From positions 1,922,001 through 1,986,000 of the forward strand of contig NZ_CP139986.1 in the NCBI RefSeq assembly GCF_034424175.1: DNA of 64,000 nucleotides, in the 5' to 3' direction. This DNA comes from Kluyvera intermedia (GTDB taxonomy: Bacteria; Pseudomonadota; Gammaproteobacteria; Enterobacterales; Enterobacteriaceae). Shown one piece after another: positions 14,065 to 23,900 of this stretch (its first letter is position 1; each line of letters begins with the position of its first letter). A model generated the notes under the pieces. It was given only the letters and a program-made list of their open reading frames with translations, ran no database searches and was not told the DNA's origin. The translations under genes and the position numbers were made by a program.

Positions 14065-14276
14065 GTCAAAGTACGATTGAAACGATGATCCAGCGTTACA
14101 CAGAAGCAGAAATGGCAGTGCTGGAAGGCAAAACCATCCGCTTTAATGGGCAGGAAATGACGATGGAAAACCTCTCCGAGATCCGTAAAGGTCGGCAGGA
14201 GTGGGAACGCCGCCTCGCTTCCCTTATTTCGCAGCGTCGTGGGCGACCCGGCTACCGACTGGCGAGGTTTCCATGA
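14061..14276 (+). CDS. gpW-like head-tail joining protein
   Basis: A 71-residue protein: STIETMIQRYTEAEMAVLEG, then MENLSEIRKGRQEWERRLASL. This is the gpW-like connector family placed between terminase and portal, as in lambda A-W-B. I chose the GTG at 14061, which overlaps the terminase stop (GTGA) and follows GGAGGAGGGTGG. Its own stop overlaps the portal start. gpW completes the filled head before tail attachment. Confidence 0.8.
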   Translation: MSQSTIETMIQRYTEAEMAVLEGKTIRFNGQEMTMENLSEIRKGRQEWERRLASLISQRRGRPGYRLARFP

Positions 14277-15778
14277 GCCTCTTAGATGATGCGATTGGTG
14301 TTTTATCCCCCGGATGGAAGGCTGCCCGATTGCAGGCGCGCGCGAAAATCAGGGCGTATGAGGCTGTGACCCCGACCCGAACCCACAAAGGCCGCCGTGA
14401 GAATCGCTCCGCCGACCAGCTAAGTAATATGGGGGCTGTTTCATTGCGGGAGCAGGCCCGGTGGCTTGATAACAACCACGATCTTGTGATTGGGGTATTC
14501 GACAAGCTGGAAGAGCGGGTGGTTGGTAAGGCCGGAATTATTGTCGAACCGCACCCGAAAATGACTAACGGGAAAATAGCCAAAAAGCTGGCCGATCAGA
14601 TTCGTAGCAAATGGGCTGAGTGGTCTGTCAGGCCCGATGTAACAAACCAGTTTACCCGTCCGATGCTTGAGCGTCTGATGCTGCGTACCTGGTTGCGGGA
14701 CGGAGAAGTGTTTGCTCAGCTTGTCAGCGGAACGGGGAATGGGCTGACGCCAGCCGCCGGGATACCTTTCTGGCTTGAAGCGCTTGAGCCTGATTTCATC
14801 CCCATGAACAGCGACGCGGCGCGCCAGCTCAATCAGGGTGTTTTTGTCGATAACTGGGGCAGGCCAAGGAAATTTCAGGTTTATAAAAGCCTGCCTGTAT
14901 CAGGTCGGCAGTTTGATACGAAAGAGATCGATGCGGAAAACATGCTGCATCTGAAATTCGTCCGTCGCCTGCACCAGACCCGAGGTGTGTCGATGCTATC
15001 AGGTGTTCTGATGCGTCTTAGCGCACTAAAAGAGTATGAAGATGCAGAACTCACCGCCGCGCGTATTGCTGCCGCGTTGGGGATGTATATCAAAAAAGGC
15101 GATGGCCAGAGTCTGGAGGACAACAATAGTTCATCAGATGATGACCGTGAACTGATGATTCAGCCCGGGATCATCTACGACGATCTAAAGCCGGGTGAAG
15201 ATATCGGCATGGTGAAATCTGACCGGCCAAATCCCAACCTTGAAACTTTCCGCAATGGGCAACTTCGAGCTGTCGCCGCAGGCAGTCGGCTCAGCTTCTC
15301 GAGTACCTCCCGAAACTACAACGGCACCTACAGCGCGCAGCGGCAGGAGCTGGTTGAATCCACAGACGGTTACCTCATTTTGCAGGACTGGTTTATTGGC
15401 GCGGTAACCCGGCCAATGTATCGCGCCTGGCTGAAAATGGCGGTAGCCGCTGGCGAGATCCAATTACCCCGCGGTGTCGACATGGATTCGCTGTATTCGG
15501 CGGTGTATTCCGGTCCTGTCATGCCGTGGATCGACCCGGTTAAGGAGGCTAATGCCTGGAAAGCTCAAATCCGGGGTGGTGCCGCGACGGAATCTGACTG
15601 GGTACGCGCCAGCGGTCGCAACCCGAACGATGTCAAAGCGCGCCGTAAGGCTGAGATTGACGAAAACAAAGAGATGGGCCTGGTGTTTGATACCGACCCT
15701 GCTAACGACAAAGGAGGCACCAGTGCCGAAGCCAAAGAACCGGGCGCACCGCCGTCCGAAAGCCAGCGCAGAAAGTAA
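14273..15778 (+). CDS. Portal protein, lambda B family
   Basis: A 501-residue portal: MSLLDDAIGVLSPGWKAAR, REQARWLDNNHDLVIGVFDKL, ERLMLRTWLRDGEVFAQLV, SSTSRNYNGTYSAQRQELVE. These blocks are diagnostic of the lambda-family portal (gpB). Twelve copies form the vertex through which DNA enters and leaves the head. I chose the ATG at 14273, which overlaps the gpW-like stop; an earlier in-frame start at 14201 lies within that gene. The last 56 bases overlap the protease-capsid gene in another frame. Confidence 0.92.
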   Translation: MSLLDDAIGVLSPGWKAARLQARAKIRAYEAVTPTRTHKGRRENRSADQLSNMGAVSLREQARWLDNNHDLVIGVFDKLEERVVGKAGIIVEPHPKMTNGKIAKKLADQIRSKWAEWSVRPDVTNQFTRPMLERLMLRTWLRDGEVFAQLVSGTGNGLTPAAGIPFWLEALEPDFIPMNSDAARQLNQGVFVDNWGRPRKFQVYKSLPVSGRQFDTKEIDAENMLHLKFVRRLHQTRGVSMLSGVLMRLSALKEYEDAELTAARIAAALGMYIKKGDGQSLEDNNSSSDDDRELMIQPGIIYDDLKPGEDIGMVKSDRPNPNLETFRNGQLRAVAAGSRLSFSSTSRNYNGTYSAQRQELVESTDGYLILQDWFIGAVTRPMYRAWLKMAVAAGEIQLPRGVDMDSLYSAVYSGPVMPWIDPVKEANAWKAQIRGGAATESDWVRASGRNPNDVKARRKAEIDENKEMGLVFDTDPANDKGGTSAEAKEPGAPPSESQRRK

Positions 15779-17723
15779 TTCGTGGTTCCGCATGCAGGCC
15801 AGTGCCGATAACGAAGCAGATATCTATATCTACGACGAAATTGGCTACTGGGGCGTGACGGCGCGTCAGTTTGTGAATGACCTGAAGGCGCTGGGCGATG
15901 TAACCCATATTAACCTTCATATCAATTCGCCCGGTGGCGATGTCTTTGATGGCATCGCCATTTTTAATGCCCTGAAATTCCACGGTGCCGCGATTACCGT
16001 TCATATCGACGGGCTGGCGGCATCAATGGCATCGGTGATCGCCATGGTGGGGAATCCGGTGATCATGCCGGAAAATACCATGATGATGATTCACAAGCCC
16101 TGGGGATTCTCCGGTGGTGACGCGAACGATATGCGCGACTACGCCGATTTGCTGGATAAAGTTGAATCCGTCCTGATCCCCGCATATGCGGAGAAAACCG
16201 GTAAATCAACCGAAGAAATCGCCGCCATGCTGGAAGATGAAACCTGGATGGATGGTAAAGAGTGCCTCGAGCTGGGCTTTGCTGACCAGGTCACGACTTC
16301 TCTGCAGGCGATGGCCTGTATTCAATCAAAACGTATTGAGGATTTTGAAAAGATGCCAAAAAGCATTCGTAATATGGTCACCCCGCCACGCAACACCGCT
16401 CAGCGTGACCCACAACCGCAGGTGCCAGCGCCTGCTGCTGGTGCAGATGAAGCAACTATTCGCGCCCAGGTGCTCGCCGAGCAAAAGAACCGTGTAAACG
16501 CAATTAACGATCTCTTTGCAATGTTCGGCGGCAAGCATCATGAGCTGCAGAATAAATGTATTGCGGATCCGGAATGCACCGTTGCACAGGCAAAAGATGA
16601 TCTGCTGGCTGCTCTGGGCAAAACAGCGACCCCGTCGAATAAAACCAGTGATGCGCACATTTACGCTGGTAACGGTAACTTTGTCGGTGATGGTGTCCGT
16701 CAGGCGCTGATGGCGCGTGCAGGTTTTGAAAGCATGGAACGAGACAACGTCTACAACGGCATGACACTGCGTGAGTATGCGCGTATGGCGCTGACCGAAC
16801 GCGGTATCGGTGTATCCAGCTATAACCCGATGCAGATGGTCGGCATGGCGCTGACGCACAGCACCTCGGACTTCGGTAATATCCTGCTGGATGTTGCCAA
16901 CAAAGCGCTGCTGCAGGGATGGGAAGAGGCAGCAGAAACCTTTGAGCAGTGGACCAAAAAAGGCCAGTTGTCAGACTTTAAAACGGCGCATCGTGTCGGT
17001 CTGGGTGGCTTCCCATCTCTGCGTCAGGTTCGCGAAGGGGCTGAATATAAGCATGTGACCACCAAAGATAAAGGTGAAAGCATCGCGCTGGCCACCTACG
17101 GAGAAATCTTCTCCATTACCCGCCAGGCGATTATCAACGATGATCTAAACCAGTTGACGGATGTCCCTATGAAAATGGGCCGTGCGGCAAAAGGGACGAT
17201 CGGCGATCTGGTCTACGCCGTCCTGACCGATAACGTTAAATTGTCCGATGGTAAGGCGCTGTTCCATGCGGATCACGCCAACCTGTCTGCGGGTGCCATT
17301 TCTGTTGGCAGCCTTGATGATGCACGCAAGATGATGCGCCTGCAGAAAGAGGGTGAACGCTTCCTGAACATTCGCCCGGCTTATATGCTGGTGCCGGTGG
17401 CACTCGAAACCCTGGCGAACCAGACGATTAAGTCCGCCAGTGTGAAAGGGGCAGATATCAACTCCGGTATTAATAACCCGATTCAGAACTTTGCCGAGGT
17501 CATTGCTGAACCGCGTCTGGATGCTAAAGATAGCAATGCCTGGTATCTGGCTGCAGCGAAAGGATCCGATACCATCGAAGTGGCTTATCTGAACGGTGTT
17601 GATACTCCGTATATCGACCAGCAGGAAGGTTTCTCGACTGACGGCATCGCGACCAAAGTGCGCATCGATGCCGGTGTTTCCCCTCTGGATTACCGCGGCC
17701 TGGCGAAATCAACCGGGAAATAA
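15723..17723 (+). CDS. ClpP-like prohead protease / major capsid protein fusion
   Basis: A 666-residue fusion. Residues about 24-205 are a ClpP/S14-type protease: INLHINSPGGDVFDGIAIF, the nucleophile in GLAASMAS (Ser101) and His124 in MIHKPWG. Residues about 215-330 are Ala/Gln-rich and probably act as scaffold. Residues about 345-666 are a Mu gpT-like major capsid protein (MARAGFESMERDNVYN, then LFHADHANLSAG). Separate phages encode these parts as two proteins; here one chain must be cut or processed. I chose the GTG at 15723 because AAAGGAGG lies just upstream; internal ATG at 15792 is the alternative. Confidence 0.88.
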   Translation: MPKPKNRAHRRPKASAESNSWFRMQASADNEADIYIYDEIGYWGVTARQFVNDLKALGDVTHINLHINSPGGDVFDGIAIFNALKFHGAAITVHIDGLAASMASVIAMVGNPVIMPENTMMMIHKPWGFSGGDANDMRDYADLLDKVESVLIPAYAEKTGKSTEEIAAMLEDETWMDGKECLELGFADQVTTSLQAMACIQSKRIEDFEKMPKSIRNMVTPPRNTAQRDPQPQVPAPAAGADEATIRAQVLAEQKNRVNAINDLFAMFGGKHHELQNKCIADPECTVAQAKDDLLAALGKTATPSNKTSDAHIYAGNGNFVGDGVRQALMARAGFESMERDNVYNGMTLREYARMALTERGIGVSSYNPMQMVGMALTHSTSDFGNILLDVANKALLQGWEEAAETFEQWTKKGQLSDFKTAHRVGLGGFPSLRQVREGAEYKHVTTKDKGESIALATYGEIFSITRQAIINDDLNQLTDVPMKMGRAAKGTIGDLVYAVLTDNVKLSDGKALFHADHANLSAGAISVGSLDDARKMMRLQKEGERFLNIRPAYMLVPVALETLANQTIKSASVKGADINSGINNPIQNFAEVIAEPRLDAKDSNAWYLAAAKGSDTIEVAYLNGVDTPYIDQQEGFSTDGIATKVRIDAGVSPLDYRGLAKSTGK

Positions 17724-17750
17724 TCCCCTTCAACAAAGCATTACATCCTT

Positions 17751-17771
17751 AGCCCATCAGGGCTTTTTTTA
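17751..17771 (+). terminator. Intrinsic terminator after the capsid gene
   Basis: AGCCC, loop ATCA, GGGCT, then a T run to 17771. It probably tunes expression of capsid relative to later head and tail genes. Confidence 0.75.
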
Positions 17772-17815
17772 TATCTGAATTCGGCTCCGTGAGGGGCCGG
17801 ATGGAGACTGAATTT

Positions 17816-18142
17816 ATGGCGAAGAATTTTGTACAACCTGGCAAAACCATTGTGATTGCCAATGCGGGTGGCGCTGCAATCCTGAGCGGTTCGCCGGTGC
17901 TGGTGGGGAAATTGCTGGCGGTGGCCATTACGGATATTGAGGCAGGCCAGGTGGGAGACGGTTTTGCCGAAGGTGTTTTCCTGCTGCCTAAGCTATCAAC
18001 CGACGCTATTACCATTGGTGCGCAGGTTCATATCAAAGACGGTGAGGTGCAACTCGATGCGACTGATGCCGATCTGGCTGGAGTTGCCTGGGAAGATGCT
18101 GGCGCGGGTTCCTCTACTGTAGCCGTAAAAATCAATGCCTAA
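17816..18142 (+). CDS. DUF2190 head protein (probable capsid decoration)
   Basis: A 108-residue protein starting MAKNFVQPGKTIVIANAGGA, with Gly/Ala-rich beta structure (LSGSPVLVGKLLAVAITDIE and GVAWEDAGAGSSTVAVKI). This is the DUF2190 family found right after the major capsid gene in many siphoviruses and thought to decorate or stabilise the capsid, like lambda gpD. The ATG at 17816 is preceded by ATGGAG. It overlaps the next gene by 8 bases. Confidence 0.75.
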   Translation: MAKNFVQPGKTIVIANAGGAAILSGSPVLVGKLLAVAITDIEAGQVGDGFAEGVFLLPKLSTDAITIGAQVHIKDGEVQLDATDADLAGVAWEDAGAGSSTVAVKINA

Positions 18143-18410
18143 CCCCTTTGAAAAACTGGCCAGCCGCATGGACGCGGCCACGGTTAATAAAATGGGCAAA
18201 CCGGCGACCATTAACGATATCCCCATGATTGTTGTTCCGGCGGAGTCGCTGGAGGAAATGGGGCCATTGGCAGGAACCGGGCGAGCGCTGGTGGTTTTTA
18301 CTGCCGGATATCGGCCGCACCGTGGTGATGTGGTTGTTTTCGAGGGTGAGGAGTTTCGTCTTACCCGCCATGAGCGATTTAACGGTAAGCCGCGCATCTT
18401 TATTGAATAG
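18135..18410 (+). CDS. Head-tail joining protein, gpFII-like
   Basis: A 91-residue protein: MPNPFEKLASRMDAATVNKM, then VFTAGYRPHRGDVVVFEGEEF and FNGKPRIFIE. Size, position and beta-rich pattern match the head-tail attachment family of lambda FII, the protein that joins finished tails to filled heads. It overlaps DUF2190 by 8 bases and precedes the Z-like gene by 8 bases. Confidence 0.65.
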   Translation: MPNPFEKLASRMDAATVNKMGKPATINDIPMIVVPAESLEEMGPLAGTGRALVVFTAGYRPHRGDVVVFEGEEFRLTRHERFNGKPRIFIE

Positions 18411-18418
18411 GAGGTGGC

Positions 18419-18997
18419 ATGTCGGTTAAAGGGCTTGAAAGGGCTATCCAGAACCTGAATAGCCTGAGTCGATTGATAGTCCCTGATGCCACGGCTAAAG
18501 CACTTAACCGCGTCGCGGGGAGGACTATCAGCCAGGGCAGCAAAAAGGTCGCCAAAGAGGCCACAGTTGACGATAACCGGAAAAAAGGGCTCCCGGTCAG
18601 GCTGGTCAGGCAGCGTTCGCGGCTGCGCAAGGCCAGCCATAACAGGCTTGTGGCTTCTATCAAAATCAACCGGGGTAATTTACCTGCGATCAAGTTAGGT
18701 ACAGCCCATGTACGGCTTGCCCGGCGTAAAGGCGCAAAACATGGTCAGGGAAGTGTGCTGAAAGTCGGGCCGTATACCTTCCGTAATGCATTTCTTCAGC
18801 AACTGAGCAACGGGCGATGGCAGGTGATGCGGCGTGTCGGAAAGGCGCGCTACCCGATTGATGTGGTGAAGGTTCCGCTGGATGCCCGGTTAACGGAGGC
18901 GTTCACCACAATCTCTAAAACCCTTATCCAGAGTGATATGCCCAAAGAGCTGTCCTCTGCGCTCAAAAACCAACTGAGGATCCACCTGAAACGATGA
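18419..18997 (+). CDS. Minor tail protein Z-like
   Basis: A 192-residue basic protein: MSVKGLERAIQNLNSLSRL, KALNRVAGRTISQGSKKVAKE, NRLVASIKINRGNLPAIKLG. This is the prophage minor tail protein Z family (lambda gpZ), needed for tail completion near the head end. AGGAGG directly precedes the ATG. The stop overlaps the U-like gene by 4 bases (ATGA). Confidence 0.82.
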   Translation: MSVKGLERAIQNLNSLSRLIVPDATAKALNRVAGRTISQGSKKVAKEATVDDNRKKGLPVRLVRQRSRLRKASHNRLVASIKINRGNLPAIKLGTAHVRLARRKGAKHGQGSVLKVGPYTFRNAFLQQLSNGRWQVMRRVGKARYPIDVVKVPLDARLTEAFTTISKTLIQSDMPKELSSALKNQLRIHLKR

Positions 18998-19395
18998 GCA
19001 AACACAGTGCTATTCGCGCCGCTATCCTGGCAAAACTTAAGAGCGACATTACCGGCGAGGTGAGCTGGTTCGACGGTCGCCCGGTATTTCTTGAAGAGCA
19101 GGATCTCCCCGCGGTCGCCGTTTATTTGTCGGACGCTGAATACGCTGGTCAGACGCTGGACGAGGATGACTGGCAGGCAGTACTGCATGTTGAAGTATTC
19201 CTGAAAGCGTCCAATCCTGACACTGCGCTGGATAACTGGATGGAAGAAAAAGTTTATCCGGCCATGGCAATGGTTCCCCAGCTCGATCAGTTAATCGAAA
19301 CAATCACCCCGCAGGGCTATGACTATCAGCGTGATGATGAGATGGCCACGTGGGGTTCGGTTGATTTGACTTACTCCATTACTTATTCAATGTAA
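18994..19395 (+). CDS. Tail terminator protein, gpU family
   Basis: A 133-residue protein: MSKHSAIRAAILAKLKSDI, VSWFDGRPVFLEEQDLPAVAV, and WGSVDLTYSITYSM. It matches lambda gpU, which caps the tail tube when the correct length is reached. Coupled by overlap to Z and followed 10 bases later by the tube protein. Confidence 0.82.
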   Translation: MSKHSAIRAAILAKLKSDITGEVSWFDGRPVFLEEQDLPAVAVYLSDAEYAGQTLDEDDWQAVLHVEVFLKASNPDTALDNWMEEKVYPAMAMVPQLDQLIETITPQGYDYQRDDEMATWGSVDLTYSITYSM

Positions 19396-19405
19396 GGAAA
19401 TCACA

Positions 19406-20149
19406 ATGCCAACACCAAATCCTCTCGCACCGGTAAAAGGTGCGGGTACAACATTATGGCTCTATACCGGCACTGGCGATCCCTATGGCAACCCGCTGAG
19501 TGATGCAGACTGGACCCGGCTTGCAAAAATCAAGGATTTGACACCGGGGGAAATGACGGCTGAATCCTACGATGACACCTACCTGGACGATGAAGATGCG
19601 GACTGGAGCTCTACCGCTCAGGGGGAAAAATCTGCGGGTGATACCAGTTTTACCCTCGCGTGGAAGCCAGGTGAAAGCGGACAGCAGGGGCTGGTTCAGT
19701 GGTTCACTCTTGGCGATGTTCGTGGTTATAAAATTAAGTATCCAAATGGCGCCGTCGATGTATTCCGTGGCTGGCTGAGCAGCCTGGGTAAAGCGGTGCC
19801 AGCGAAAGAGGTCATTACGCGTACCGTCAAGGTGACTAACTCCGGCAAGCCGTCTCTGGCAGAAGAGGACCGCTCGGCGGATGTTCCGGTAACGGGCCTC
19901 AGCGTGGCGCCGAAAACCCTGGCTCTGTCTGTTGGTGCAACGAATACGCTTACCTTCAGCATTCTGCCTGCCGGGGCAACAGATCAATCTCTCCGGGTTG
20001 TGTCGGCTGATAAGTCGATTGCCTCTATCACTATTGCGGACAACGTTGTCACGGTTACGGGTGTAGCTGCCGGTGAGGCCGAGATTATCGGTATGACCCC
20101 GGATGGTGAGCATGTTGCAATTGCAACGGTCACCGTCACCGCTCCCTGA
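19406..20149 (+). CDS. Major tail tube protein, gpV-like with Ig-like domain
   Basis: A 247-residue protein. Residues about 1-150 are the tube domain (LAPVKGAGTTLWLYTGTG, LAWKPGESGQQGLVQWFTLG, IKYPNGAVDVFRGW). Residues about 160-247 form a bacterial Ig-like (BIG2) domain: VPVTGLSVAPKTLALSVG, then ASITIADNVVTVTGVAAGEA. Lambda gpV has the same two-part layout. The Ig domain decorates the tail outside and may bind cell surfaces. Confidence 0.87.
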   Translation: MPTPNPLAPVKGAGTTLWLYTGTGDPYGNPLSDADWTRLAKIKDLTPGEMTAESYDDTYLDDEDADWSSTAQGEKSAGDTSFTLAWKPGESGQQGLVQWFTLGDVRGYKIKYPNGAVDVFRGWLSSLGKAVPAKEVITRTVKVTNSGKPSLAEEDRSADVPVTGLSVAPKTLALSVGATNTLTFSILPAGATDQSLRVVSADKSIASITIADNVVTVTGVAAGEAEIIGMTPDGEHVAIATVTVTAP

Positions 20150-20166
20150 TTAATTCCCTCTGATAC

Positions 20167-20188
20167 GGCTCCTTTCTGGAGCCTCTTT
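20167..20188 (+). terminator. Weak hairpin terminator after the tube gene
   Basis: GGCTCC (20167-20172), loop TTTCT, GGAGCC (20178-20183), then TCTTT. The T run is interrupted, so partial termination is likely. This would help keep tube protein in excess of later tail proteins. Confidence 0.5.
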
Positions 20189-20203
20189 AACAGGTAAAAA
20201 AAC

Positions 20204-20614
20204 ATGTCATTTCTGAAAAAGGAATCCCTTCCCCTGGAAGGCGGTAGCGTCGTGCTCTATGAACTGTCAGCACTGCAGCGTGCTGATTATTTTGACTATC
20301 TGGCGAGTCTTGAAGCCGACACGCCCGAAGATATTTCCGAGATGAAGCGTATGGCGCTGATGGTGAAGCGAAATGTTCAGGTGAATGCCTGGGTTGTTTC
20401 CCGTTCACTGTGGCAGAGCACGCCGGAGCGTGACGAAGATGAATTGCATCTGGAAGTGATGCGCACGTGGTCCTCGGATGCGCTGAATATTGCGGTTGAA
20501 AAGGTTCTGGATCTCAGCGGTATGGCACCAAAATCCGGGACGGAAGGTAGCAATAATACCGGAGCAGAGGATGAGAACAGCGTCAAGGACGAGCTGGCAC
20601 CTCTGGCAAAATAG
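20204..20614 (+). CDS. Tail assembly chaperone gpG-like
   Basis: A 136-residue protein: MSFLKKESLPLEGGSVVLYE, LSALQRADYFDYLASLEADT, MALMVKRNVQVNAWVVSRSLW. It matches lambda minor tail protein G, which coats the tape measure before tube assembly. It ends in LAPLAK and a TAG directly after GGCAAAA, where a -1 shift would continue into the T domain at 20611. Confidence 0.85.
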   Translation: MSFLKKESLPLEGGSVVLYELSALQRADYFDYLASLEADTPEDISEMKRMALMVKRNVQVNAWVVSRSLWQSTPERDEDELHLEVMRTWSSDALNIAVEKVLDLSGMAPKSGTEGSNNTGAEDENSVKDELAPLAK

Positions 20615-20943
20615 CCGCCCGTGAGCGCTGCTTTGTACATCGGCTGGCGCGCGAGTTCCGGCGCCCGGACTGGCGGCGCATGTTAAGCGAAATGAGTGCG
20701 ACGGAATATTCTGGCTGGGTCAATCATTTTGCCGCAACGCCATTCAGTGAAGAGTTGCTGGATGCCGAGTTTGCGACGACTAAAGGGCTGATTGTAACGA
20801 TGCTCACGGGCAATAGTGACATAAATGATGCTGATTTCAGCCTCCTTTCTAAACCGGATGATGAGCCAGAAAAAACGGATGATGATCTGATGCTGGCGGG
20901 AGAGGGGATATTTGGGGGAGTGAGATATGGCCCAGCAGATTAG
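20611..20943 (+). CDS. T domain of gpGT, made by -1 frameshift from gpG
   Basis: The frame continues upstream of its first ATG (20680) as IAARERCFVHRLAREFRRPD, then WRRMLSEMSATEYSGWVNHF, matching lambda gpT, which has no start of its own. The -1 frame is open from about 20569 and the last gpG codons are GCA AAA TAG. tRNA-Lys can move from AAA at 20609-20611 to AAA at 20608-20610. Product: 20204-20611 joined to 20611-20943, about 246 residues. It ends 17 bases inside the tape measure gene. The heptamer GGCAAAA is less ideal than lambda's GGGAAAG. Confidence 0.7.
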   Translation: MAARERCFVHRLAREFRRPDWRRMLSEMSATEYSGWVNHFAATPFSEELLDAEFATTKGLIVTMLTGNSDINDADFSLLSKPDDEPEKTDDDLMLAGEGIFGGVRYGPAD

Positions 20944-23900
20944 CGATTTAGTTATTAATCTCGACGTGGATAGCGCCACATTTGCTGAACAGGTTGCCCG
21001 GATTAAAGGGCAGCTCACCGGCATGGCCGATGAGTCCGAGAAATCGCAGTCACGGATTGCGCAGGCTACCGAGCGGCAGGCCACGGCATTTAAGCAGATG
21101 GGCGATGCTGGAGCCCGAGCGGCGAATGACATGCAGGAGAAGCAGTCAGCCGCTGCTGATGCAATGGCAAATGACTGGAAAAAAACTGCCGCAGCGGTGG
21201 AGGAAACGCACCAGCGTGTTGCTGCTTTTAATCGAAAATTGCAGGAGAACAGCAACAGTGCTGCAGCAACGGGGAAGCAACAGGATGAACTGACCGAAGT
21301 CTTTTTTCGGCAAATTGATGGTGCGAAGCGTCTTACCGGGGAAACAAACTCTCTGGCCACCGCCCAGGCGCAATTCCGTAATGCTCGTTCTCAGGGAATG
21401 ATTTCTCAGCAGGACTATCTTGTCCTGCTCTCTCGCACAGCAGAGCGCCAGAAGGAGCTTAGCCAGGAAGAAGAAAAGGCCAGCGCCGCGCGTACTCGTT
21501 TTATCCAGAGTCTGAAATCTCAGGTCGCGGCGCAGAATCTCTCTAATACCGAAATGTTGCGCTTTAAAGCGGCACAGCTTGGTGTGAGTGATGCTGCAGA
21601 CATCTATATCCGGAAACTGGATACCGCGAAAACGGCTACGCGTGGACTGGGCATTCAGAGTGCCGCGGCGCGGCGTGAGCTCGGTGTACTCGTCGGTGAG
21701 CTGGCAAGAGGGAACTTTGGCGCGCTTCAGGGCTCCGGGATCACGCTTGCGAACCGGGCTGGCTGGATAGAGCAGTTGATGACATTGCGCGGGCTGGGGA
21801 TTGCTGGCGCTGTGGGCGGCATTGCGGCTTCAATCTACGGGCTGAGTAAAGCCTGGTATGAAGGAAGTCAGGAATCCGTTGAATTTAATAAGCAGCTGAT
21901 CCTGACCGGGAACTCTGCGGGTAAGACGGCGGGGCAGCTGGCTGAGCTGGCAAAATCCATTGCGGGAAATCATGGCTCCCAGGCAACCAGCGCTGCTGCT
22001 CTGGCGCAGGTTGTCGGCAGCGGTAGCTTCAAAGGCTCCCAGATTGAGAGCATTACGCGCGCTGCTGTAGCGATGCAGGAAGCAACCGGGAAATCCGTTG
22101 ATGAAACGATCAAGAATTTCCAGAAACTTTATGATTCTCCGACCAGAGGCTCTGCGGAGCTTAATGCACAGCTGAACTACCTGACGGCGGCACAGTTCGA
22201 GTACATTTCGTCACTCGAGCGGCGTGGTGATAAGGAAACCGCCGGGCAGGTTGCGGCGGATGCTTATAGTCGTTCTGAGCAGCAGCGCAGCCAGCAACTG
22301 CTTGATAACCTTGGACTGGTAGAAAGGGCCGCTTTAGCCACCCGCAATGCTTTCAAAGGGATGTGGGATGAACTGCTGAACATCGGACGGGGTAGCGGCG
22401 GTGACGCGACTAAGCTCCAGACGATGAAAGACACTCTGGCAGAAATTCAGGAGAACAGTAAGCAGGGGATTTGGGGGCGTTTCAAAAATAATGCGATGGG
22501 CGTGGATAAAGCCCAGCTCGAGGCGAACATTAAAAACCTTGAGTTTGTTGTTGCGTCTCAGGAAGGATACAACCAGAAAAAAGCCGAGTTCAACCAGATC
22601 AATAAAGACGGTATTGAAGCGCAGATCGCGTTCAATAAATATCTTGATGCTGGTACGACTCAGGCGGAAAAGCGAGCGCTGGCACAAAGGGATCTAAACA
22701 AAGCCATCGCTGATAATGCGAAGGCGGCGAAAGCGACGCAAACCCTTCCTGAGAGTGAACGGGTTAAGCTGTGGAGTCCGGAGGACATTGCAAAAGCGCG
22801 CGCCGGGATCGAGAAGCAATTTAAAGACCCCAAAACACCGAAAGCGAAAGGTTACACCACTCCCGCCGGCGATAAGGCTGAGGACTCCGGCCAGAGGGAT
22901 TTACTGGCCCTTCAGTCCCAGTTGAGTGTGCTTCAGCAACATAAAAGCATTACCGATACCATTAGCCAGCAGCGTAAGGAACTCTGGTCCGCAGAGGCTC
23001 AGTTCTCGGTACTGGAGGCCGCGTCCAGGACTCGCCAGTTATCTCTGCAGGAAAAATCCCTGCTATCGAGTAAAGGCCAGGTACTTGAACTGGCGCAGCA
23101 GAAAGCGTTGCTTGGCGACCAGATTGTTGCCCAGGAGCAGCTTAATAAGCGCATGGACGCCGCAGCGAAATATGCTACCCAGATGGCCGAGAAGCAATCA
23201 GCCCTGACCGGTAGCGCGACGATGAGCGACCGCATGGCTGGTCGCGAATCGACGTTTGCCCAGTTGCGTAGCGGGTGGAAAAATGCCGGTGGCAGTCTGG
23301 AGGACGCAGGTTATCAGCAGCAACTGAAAGCCGCTCAGGACTACTACGCGGAGGAAGATAAATTAAGAGGGGACTGGTCGTCTGGTGTGCAGAAAAGCTG
23401 GGCTGAGTACGCTGACGCCTCCACCAATACCTACGAGCAGATGAAGAGCGCAGGAACAGCGGCACTGAATGGCCTCACCTCTCAGTTGACTACGTTCCTT
23501 ACTACGAGTAAAGGCAGTTTCAAGGAGTTCACGGTTTCCATTCTGAGTATGCTCTCTGAAATTCTGATCAAAATGGCACTGGTTAACGGTGTAAACAGTG
23601 TGACTGATGCTTTTGGACTGACCGCAAACGCGGACGGTGGCGTCTATAACTCAGCATCTCTTAGCGCCTACAGTGGCAGCGTTGTTGACCGGCCAACTTT
23701 CTTTGCCTTTGCGAAGGGCGGCGGTGTGATGGGCGAGGCTGGGCCGGAAGCTATTTTACCTTTACGACGTGGTGCAAACGGCAAGCTGGGGGTGGTGGCC
23801 GGGAATGCTGGTGCCGGTAATCCTGTCTTTAACAACACCATCATTGTGCAAAGTGATGGTACCACCTCTGCAAAATCCTCCGGCAGCAATGATGGTATGA

